Below, in pieces: positions 24,591 through 30,098 of a stretch of 30,098 nucleotides of DNA (position 1 is the first letter of the stretch; the number at the start of each line of letters is the position of its first letter). Under the pieces are notes generated by a model. The model worked only from the letters and a program-made list of their open reading frames with translations, had not been told where the DNA came from and did not search any database. A program made the translations under genes and the position numbers. Origin of the DNA: a virus; the IMG/VR virus record IMGVR_UViG_3300026094_000023, positions 1 to 30,098 of that record. One strand, written 5' to 3'.

Positions 24591-24598
24591 TATTTATT
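24591..24598 (-). promoter_or_regulatory. T4-type late promoter box
   Basis: The minus-strand sequence is AATAAATA, ending 21 bases before the ATG at 24569 and four bases after the end of the 1715-residue gene. The predicted start is near 24585, giving a leader of about 16 bases that contains GGAGC. It would serve giant fibre 1 and the 106-residue protein. Confidence 0.7.
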
Positions 24599-24602
24599 AT
24601 TT

Positions 24603-27600
24603 TTATTCGAGACCAAAACCGCCTGATGTAGAATAAAACTGTAGTGCAAGGTACTGTCCTCCTACACCGCCGTTTATCTGCATAGGCGAGTCAACATTTA
24701 TTGACAGTCCTGATGTAGTGTCAATACTGTTTCCTTGTATTTCTATTTGTCCTGCGACTAATCTGTTAGTTTGAGCATTTGAACCACCGCCTGAAACCTG
24801 TCTTAAGATATATTCTGCAATGGCTGCTTGAGTCGGGACAATAAAGTTACTGTTAGCTACAAAAGTAGGATCTCTTGAGAACTCTCTAATAACCACCTGT
24901 GTTCCGCCTACCTGTATGCCACCTAATGCAAGTTCAGTAAGCCCAGAAAGATCAAACTGACTTGCATTAATAGTAACAATACCAGATGCTTGTTCTACTT
25001 TAAATAGTGTTCCAACATTAAAATTACCGTCTTGGTCTGTTGAAGTATAGAATACTCTTCCGCCGCCTCTTGCTCTAGTTTCATTAAACGGCTGAGCAGC
25101 ATTTTCAGAAGTTTCGCCTTCGACATATAATTCTGGATAATTTGTTTGTTCAAAATTACCTGTGCCTATATCAAGGAAATCATGGCCGGTAAGTCTTATT
25201 TGGCTATATTCTTCGCGTAATATTAGATTCGTCCCCGTAGTAGGTGATTCTAATACATCAATCGGTGGATCGATCGAAACAGTTGCGTTAAAGGTTTCAC
25301 CTGTTTCTACTACGTTGTCTACTGATACTAGATTATATCTTACATCCGTTATTCCGTCAATTGCTACGTTAGCGCCAGGACCTGGAATCCTAGTTAAGTT
25401 AGACACATTTATTTGTTTGCCTGTTTGAAATAATTCAGCAAATCCGTTTCCTGTAATTTCTGCAGCAGCAGAAGTATAACCAGAGCCTCTGTTTGCCATT
25501 TCTGGCTGGGGCAATACTCCGTTGTTTAGATTTACTGTATAAAGCGCTTCGATTTGAACACTGTTGTCTTGTATAATTACTTCAGGTGTTTCCGAATAGT
25601 TACTGCCAGGATCATATATAATAAATTCATCTATACTAGATCCTTGCATAGCTGTTCGAATAATCGGCCTAGCTCCTGTAGTTATTGCGTTCCAATTACC
25701 CCCATTATCATTGACTGCAATCCAATTACCTGCATTATATGCAGAATTTTTCCAGGTGCTTGATTCAGTTAAAGTGTACTCAGAACTGTCGTCTTGCACT
25801 GTTTTCCAATAGATTCCGCTTTGGCTTTTTGCTACTGTGAATCCCGAACCCGTTGCTATGAAAACTCCTGCGCCATATGAAACATATTCATAGTCTCCAA
25901 TTTCAATGGCATTTTCTTGCCATGACACGCCGTCGAAACTAATTGCAACTCGTGTTATTTGATCAGTTGAATCCGAAGGCGGTGCAATTGCAACAAATCT
26001 TCCATTGCCGTAAGTAAGATCTGTCCAGTTATAATTTGGAATTGCATTAGTATATATAGTCCACTCAATACCTGCATTTGTAGATACTGCTACATCACCA
26101 ACTTCGTTATCTATAGTAACAAATATTCCATTACCATATTCTGCTAAATTCCATGCTCTTTCTACTTGCGGAAGTGGATCGTCATTGCTCCAGGTAGCAC
26201 CGTTATCAGCTGATCGAATGTTGAAGTTTTCGCCAATTAAAATAATACTGCCTTCGCCGTCTACAGCAATTGCATTCCAATTATCAGTAAATCCAACACT
26301 TCCCAATAGCCACGAACTCCCATCTTGAGATGTTGCAATAGAATCTGTAGCAGATCCATCTGACTCTGCACTAAAAGAAATAACATATAACTCGTTGCTA
26401 TAAACAATACCACTTGCTGCTTTTGATGCTACTTCTATAGGATTTACCCAGCTAGTGCCAGTACCGCTAGTTGATATTTTTGTTTCTGTTGCTGATTTTG
26501 TTGTTGCTATAAACTGATCTCCGTAAATAATATAATGCCACGGTTCGGCTGTGTCAGGAGAAGAAACACTTGCCGATTCGAATATTGGTTCTGAAATATC
26601 TATTTTTGGCTCTATCGAGTATCTTGTTGTTTCGTCTAGTACATTTTCTATAGGCCACCCTGGTTGGAAATTATCCCATCCATTTTGTCCGTCGTATTCG
26701 CGACTTACTATAATATCCTTTGTCTCGGCATCGAAAGCAGCGATTTCTGCGTATTGACCAACGCCTCTTCCGCTTATGATTCTAATTCTTTGCCCAATGT
26801 AGTCTTCGCTTTCTCTAGAATCGGCTTGTGATATTCTTATACTTTTTGCAGTGCCAGATTGCGCACTGTTTATAGTATTTGTGTATTGATTGCCGCCTGG
26901 CAACGAAGAATCTTCTGGACCGAGTACCCTGATACGAGAAATAGCCCCGTCTCTAATTTCTTTATACGTTCCGTCGGCGTCTATACCAGAGCCCGAAAAC
27001 GCAATCGAAGCCTGATTATACGCCTCGCCTGCATGTAGATATCCTAGTGCTATAATTTTTTGTTCGTTAGTACCAAAAGTTATAATTTCTTCTACTTGTG
27101 CTTCATTTCTAGTGTTATCAATTGTAGCAGTTGTAGGAGTTTCATTAGTATTAAATCCTTCTGCAACAGATCCGAATTCTCCATAGGAATTATTTCCGTT
27201 TGTTGCTCTTAGAATTCCGCCGTCTGTCGCTAGATAACCAATATGACAATAGTAGGTAAACACTGACACTAATTCAGATCTACCATTGTCAGATGCCCAG
27301 TAGCCTATACCGTCAGACAGTACCTGCGTAAAATCATTTGCAACAATTGATCGGTTCCCACCGTTGTGCAAAGAACCATCTATCCGCATGCCGATGCAGC
27401 CTGTACCAAAAGTAGATACATTTTGCACATAACACGACCTAGTTTTTATCCAAACAGACTCGTCGTTAGGCCCTTCGCCGGGATCAAGGCTCACATATGC
27501 TCCTGCACTAGGTCTACGTGTTAAAAACTCATTCAACTCTCCTAACTCACCTTCTAGTCCTCTAAAAGACATATTTCGAATACCGCTTCCGTTTCTAACA

Positions 27601-29750
27601 TAAAACATATTAGAAGTTTCAAAACCAGCAGCCGGAGTGATTGTTGTGCTTCTTAATTCGTCGCCTACTAGTGCTACATTTGCAGGAACTGAAATTGGCA
27701 GTATTTCTCTGTATAAGCCGGTTGTTATATAAATCGTTGCAGGAGCTCTTTCGGCTTCGTTTTCTAAAATAAAGTTACATGCAAATCGAACTGTTTTAAA
27801 AGGCGCATTACGAGTAGTTCCGTAAATTGGCTCGTCTATACCGTCGGGAGAAACATAATAGACATTGTCGTTGTCTCCGTACAATCTCCATCCAACTCCG
27901 CTTTCGCTAGCGCCGAGTACTTTCCCTGCGTTAGATATTGGTAAATTTTCTGACTCACTTTCGAAGGTTTTTATATCGCCAATATTTTCTAACTTATTGA
28001 ATTCAGCACCTTGGATTAACACTGCCCAGTATTCAACTGCTCCTACTATCTGGTCTAGATCAGGGCGCGAGTCTGATGATACAGAATCATGTCTTTGAAT
28101 ACAGATATATGCAGTGCCTCTAAAAGTGACTACATCACCTAAAACATATTCTTCATTATCTTTCCACTCTGCGCGAAATTTCTTAGATTTATTTAAAATC
28201 TGCCAAATAGTTTCGTCAGAATCGGGGAATACTTCAGAGTTATCTGCAATTGCAACATATAAGTAGCCTCCGCGCTGCACTACATCTCCTGTTCTATAAG
28301 AGAAAGTGTCTTGCCATTCTCCTTGCAGATTATATCCTTCAGTCAGAAGTTCCCAATCGCCGACATTTTGATCTTTGCCGTTTACACTAGGAACACTATC
28401 AAGATTATTTTGCAAAGCAGTATATGTATATCCTCCATAGCGAACTATTTCTCCCTTTGCGTACTGCGTCGTTGCACTCCAATCGCTTTCGTAGCTTAAT
28501 CCAGGAACATATATTCTCCAGTTTACTTCTTCGTCACTTAAAAATGTTGTAGATTGATGACCTAGAATTGCAATATAAAGAGTAGGACCGTATCTAACAA
28601 CATCGCCTTTCTTATATCTAAATTCAGAGCTCCATTCGCTTTTAAATTCTATTCCTTCGTGAACTACTTCCCAATTGGTCTGATCAACTTCTAGTCCAGA
28701 AGTAAATGTATCAGCAGCAGTGTGTTCTTCTGTACAGCGATAAACAATTGCTCCGTATTTTACTAAATCGTCTATCATATATCGTGTGTTCGGAGTCCAC
28801 TCTCTTCTCCAGTTATCCGAGCGAGAAACAATTTTCCATTTTTCGATGTCGTTTTCTAATCCTAACTGGATGTCTTCTGCTGCTTGATGTTTTTCTAAAC
28901 AAATAAACGTCCTGCCGTTGTATCGCACAACGTCACCTAGATCATAGTATTCTTCAGTTTGCCAATTTGAGAGCCAGTTGTAAGTTGCTGCATATAGAAT
29001 CCAGTTATCTATGTCCGCCGGAAGGCCCAATGTAACTACGCCTGTAGCAACGTGTTGAACCACTGCTCGATAAAGATATCCTTTAAATTTTACTATATTG
29101 CCTCTACTATAAAATGTGCCCGCACTCCAATCTCCTTTCCATTCGTAACCATCTGACATTAATTCCCAATAAGAAGAATATTGCGTGTCGATACTATTTC
29201 CCATTTTTCCGTTGTTAGCTGAATAATAATAAATTCGGTCTGGAACCGTGGTAGGTACGGAAAATTTAAGTTGTCTAATTGCTGAAGAACTAAAACCAGA
29301 TATGTAATCATCCTTAATAACTTGTTCGTCATCAAGGAAATATTCTATACCTGTAGTCCAGTCAGTGCCACCAGATTGCGTTCCGTCATTAACATTACTG
29401 AAAAGAAATATATTCTGAACACTATTAAAATTGATATTAGAAACATCAGACTGATCAAAGATGTAGGTTCTTCCCTGGAGTAGAAAAAATTCTGGAGATT
29501 CAACTCCGTTGAGATATAATTTACCTTGTTGTTGCTCGTTAATTGAATCCTCTGCTACTGTAACAGTTACAGTTTCTTCTATATAATCGGCCTGTTCTTC
29601 ATTATAAAAATTGGACGACGAAGTATGAGATTTTAGGCATACATATGCTTTGCCTTCATAATATATAATATCATCTTTTCTATACGAAAAATCTGAAGTC
29701 CAGCTTCCTTTCCATCTAAACTTCAGTCTTTCTAAATTAAAATTTCTCAT
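24603..29750 (-). CDS. Giant fibre-like virion protein 2 (1715 aa) with an Asp-box beta-propeller
   Basis: This is a paralogue of giant fibre 1. Approximate order: eight CBM5/12-like repeats (12-580; unit 1 has a large beta insert); a pectate-lyase-like beta-helix (NVYYVSPDGIDEPIYGTT at 630; VGDELRSTTITPAAGF; AGAYVSLDPGEGPNDESV; HNGGNRSIVANDFTQV; to about 850); a propeller of about six blades (1057-1353) with Asp boxes SQDGSSW, SADNGATW, SFDGVSW and SQSGIYW; then the shared end, RLTGHDFLDIGTGN and FYTSTDQDGNFNVGTLF. Unlike protein 1 it lacks the inserted helical modules. Asp boxes are structural, and no sialidase arginine triad or Tyr/Glu pair was recognised. The start has AGGA upstream but no late box nearby, so it is probably read through from the gene at the right edge. 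Confidence 0.82.
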   Translation of the reverse strand: MRNFNLERLKFRWKGSWTSDFSYRKDDIIYYEGKAYVCLKSHTSSSNFYNEEQADYIEETVTVTVAEDSINEQQQGKLYLNGVESPEFFLLQGRTYIFDQSDVSNINFNSVQNIFLFSNVNDGTQSGGTDWTTGIEYFLDDEQVIKDDYISGFSSSAIRQLKFSVPTTVPDRIYYYSANNGKMGNSIDTQYSSYWELMSDGYEWKGDWSAGTFYSRGNIVKFKGYLYRAVVQHVATGVVTLGLPADIDNWILYAATYNWLSNWQTEEYYDLGDVVRYNGRTFICLEKHQAAEDIQLGLENDIEKWKIVSRSDNWRREWTPNTRYMIDDLVKYGAIVYRCTEEHTAADTFTSGLEVDQTNWEVVHEGIEFKSEWSSEFRYKKGDVVRYGPTLYIAILGHQSTTFLSDEEVNWRIYVPGLSYESDWSATTQYAKGEIVRYGGYTYTALQNNLDSVPSVNGKDQNVGDWELLTEGYNLQGEWQDTFSYRTGDVVQRGGYLYVAIADNSEVFPDSDETIWQILNKSKKFRAEWKDNEEYVLGDVVTFRGTAYICIQRHDSVSSDSRPDLDQIVGAVEYWAVLIQGAEFNKLENIGDIKTFESESENLPISNAGKVLGASESGVGWRLYGDNDNVYYVSPDGIDEPIYGTTRNAPFKTVRFACNFILENEAERAPATIYITTGLYREILPISVPANVALVGDELRSTTITPAAGFETSNMFYVRNGSGIRNMSFRGLEGELGELNEFLTRRPSAGAYVSLDPGEGPNDESVWIKTRSCYVQNVSTFGTGCIGMRIDGSLHNGGNRSIVANDFTQVLSDGIGYWASDNGRSELVSVFTYYCHIGYLATDGGILRATNGNNSYGEFGSVAEGFNTNETPTTATIDNTRNEAQVEEIITFGTNEQKIIALGYLHAGEAYNQASIAFSGSGIDADGTYKEIRDGAISRIRVLGPEDSSLPGGNQYTNTINSAQSGTAKSIRISQADSRESEDYIGQRIRIISGRGVGQYAEIAAFDAETKDIIVSREYDGQNGWDNFQPGWPIENVLDETTRYSIEPKIDISEPIFESASVSSPDTAEPWHYIIYGDQFIATTKSATETKISTSGTGTSWVNPIEVASKAASGIVYSNELYVISFSAESDGSATDSIATSQDGSSWLLGSVGFTDNWNAIAVDGEGSIILIGENFNIRSADNGATWSNDDPLPQVERAWNLAEYGNGIFVTIDNEVGDVAVSTNAGIEWTIYTNAIPNYNWTDLTYGNGRFVAIAPPSDSTDQITRVAISFDGVSWQENAIEIGDYEYVSYGAGVFIATGSGFTVAKSQSGIYWKTVQDDSSEYTLTESSTWKNSAYNAGNWIAVNDNGGNWNAITTGARPIIRTAMQGSSIDEFIIYDPGSNYSETPEVIIQDNSVQIEALYTVNLNNGVLPQPEMANRGSGYTSAAAEITGNGFAELFQTGKQINVSNLTRIPGPGANVAIDGITDVRYNLVSVDNVVETGETFNATVSIDPPIDVLESPTTGTNLILREEYSQIRLTGHDFLDIGTGNFEQTNYPELYVEGETSENAAQPFNETRARGGGRVFYTSTDQDGNFNVGTLFKVEQASGIVTINASQFDLSGLTELALGGIQVGGTQVVIREFSRDPTFVANSNFIVPTQAAIAEYILRQVSGGGSNAQTNRLVAGQIEIQGNSIDTTSGLSINVDSPMQINGGVGGQYLALQFYSTSGGFGLE
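28010..29720 (-). repeat. Eight CBM5/12-like repeats in giant fibre protein 2
   Basis: Units begin RWKGSWTSDFSYRKDD, EWKGDWSAGTFYSRGN, NWLSNWQTEEYYDLGD, NWRREWTPNTRYMIDD, EFKSEWSSEFRYKKGD, SYESDWSATTQYAKGE, NLQGEWQDTFSYRTGD and KFRAEWKDNEEYVLGD. Units 4, 5 and 6 match the same-numbered units of giant fibre 1 best by eye, so the array was probably duplicated whole. Boundaries are estimates. Confidence 0.75.
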
Positions 29751-29764
29751 TATCTAATCCTAAA

Positions 29765-30098
29765 TTAATTGTCGTAGTTAATTTTTTTGTTAATGCTTAT
29801 TACAAATTCGCCGTTGTCGTTGATGTAATAATAAACGTTTTTATTATCCCATAAAAATTGTTCGTATTCTAGATTTTTAAAAACAAGATCGTGTTCAATA
29901 TCTCGTCCTTCAAAGAAATCTTGTCCTTCAGTAAAATTTGTAAAATTGTCTTCTTCTAGTCCCGGCTGATTGATCGTTAAAGAATCACTGTTACTTAGAT
30001 GATCTAGCTTACCTAATAACAAAGTGCCTTCATCGGTTCTACGTAATCCATAGAAATATCTATAATCTAAATCATTTCCTAATTGTTCTGGGGTTGCG
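29765..30098 (-). CDS. C-terminal part of a virion structural protein (partial at right edge)
   Basis: The frame stays open from the stop at 29765-29767 to the right edge (110 residues visible), so the start is outside the window; the TTG at 30022 is only an internal codon. Visible residues include EQLGNDLDYRYFYGLRRTDEG, TLLLGKLDHL, NFTEGQDFFEGRDIEHD and the end YEQFLWDNKNVYYYINDNGE. The YGLRRTDEGTL and Tyr/Trp-rich end resemble a conserved structural protein encoded next to the large fibres in marine T4-like phages; that link is from memory of the pattern. It lies 14 bases upstream of giant fibre 2 and probably shares its transcript. Confidence 0.68.
   Translation of the reverse strand, partial: ATPEQLGNDLDYRYFYGLRRTDEGTLLLGKLDHLSNSDSLTINQPGLEEDNFTNFTEGQDFFEGRDIEHDLVFKNLEYEQFLWDNKNVYYYINDNGEFVISINKKINYDN

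Noticed and set aside
25690-26580. A sialidase enzyme domain in giant fibre 2
   Set aside because: Only the structural Asp boxes are visible; the catalytic residues were not recognised.
1-30098. Bacterial chromosome or integrated prophage origin
   Set aside because: No bacterial housekeeping genes, integrase, attachment site or tRNA is present; dense structural genes with T4-type late boxes favour a lytic T4-like phage.

Overview
This window looks like part of the genome of a marine T4-like myovirus (a cyanophage-type or pelagiphage-type relative). The evidence is AT-rich DNA, almost no gaps between genes, several very large virion fibre/structural proteins with marine T4-like sequence signatures, and T4-type late promoter boxes (ATAAATA) just upstream of structural genes. 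There are no tRNAs, rRNAs, CRISPR arrays, transposases or integrases. The host cannot be named: no photosynthesis or other host-diagnostic genes are present.

Layout. (1) 1-1814, plus strand: the 3' end of an unassigned protein, then an overlapping trio of Nudix hydrolase, cupin and GmhB-like HAD phosphatase, the kind of set used in nucleotide-sugar metabolism. (2) 1807-9240, minus strand: FmdB-like zinc ribbon, a 1930-residue structural protein with five ~90-residue repeats, a 293-residue fibre-like protein and a small 134-residue structural protein, interrupted upstream by (3) 9265-12080, minus strand: a NodU/CmcH-type carbamoyltransferase coupled to a GT9-like glycosyltransferase, with a late-type promoter box in front. 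(4) 12167-13176, plus strand: a two-gene island holding a 2OG-Fe(II)-oxygenase-like protein that seems to have lost its metal ligands, and an orphan. (5) 13133-15118, minus strand: a GT10/fucosyltransferase-like protein and an acidic protein that may be a fibre or adhesin chaperone. (6) 15132-17782, minus strand: three tandem paralogues that are extremely rich in both glycine and cysteine (29-35 Cys each). (7) 17784-18467, minus strand: two small virion proteins. (8) 18480-29750, minus strand: two giant paralogous fibre-like proteins (2029 and 1715 residues). Each has eight carbohydrate-binding-like repeats at the N-terminus, a beta-helix-like core and a conserved C-terminal block, but they carry different beta-propellers at the same internal site. 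(9) The 3' end of another structural protein runs off the right edge.

How it fits together. The region reads as a host-recognition and virion-surface module. Giant fibres and Gly/Cys-rich candidate adhesins are interleaved with glycosyl- and carbamoyl-transfer genes. Six minus-strand ATAAATA boxes divide the minus-strand genes into short late transcription units, and one of them drives the GT9/carbamoyltransferase pair, so these enzymes are probably made together with virion proteins. The most unusual feature is the Gly/Cys-rich triplet. The propeller exchange between the two giant fibres comes next.
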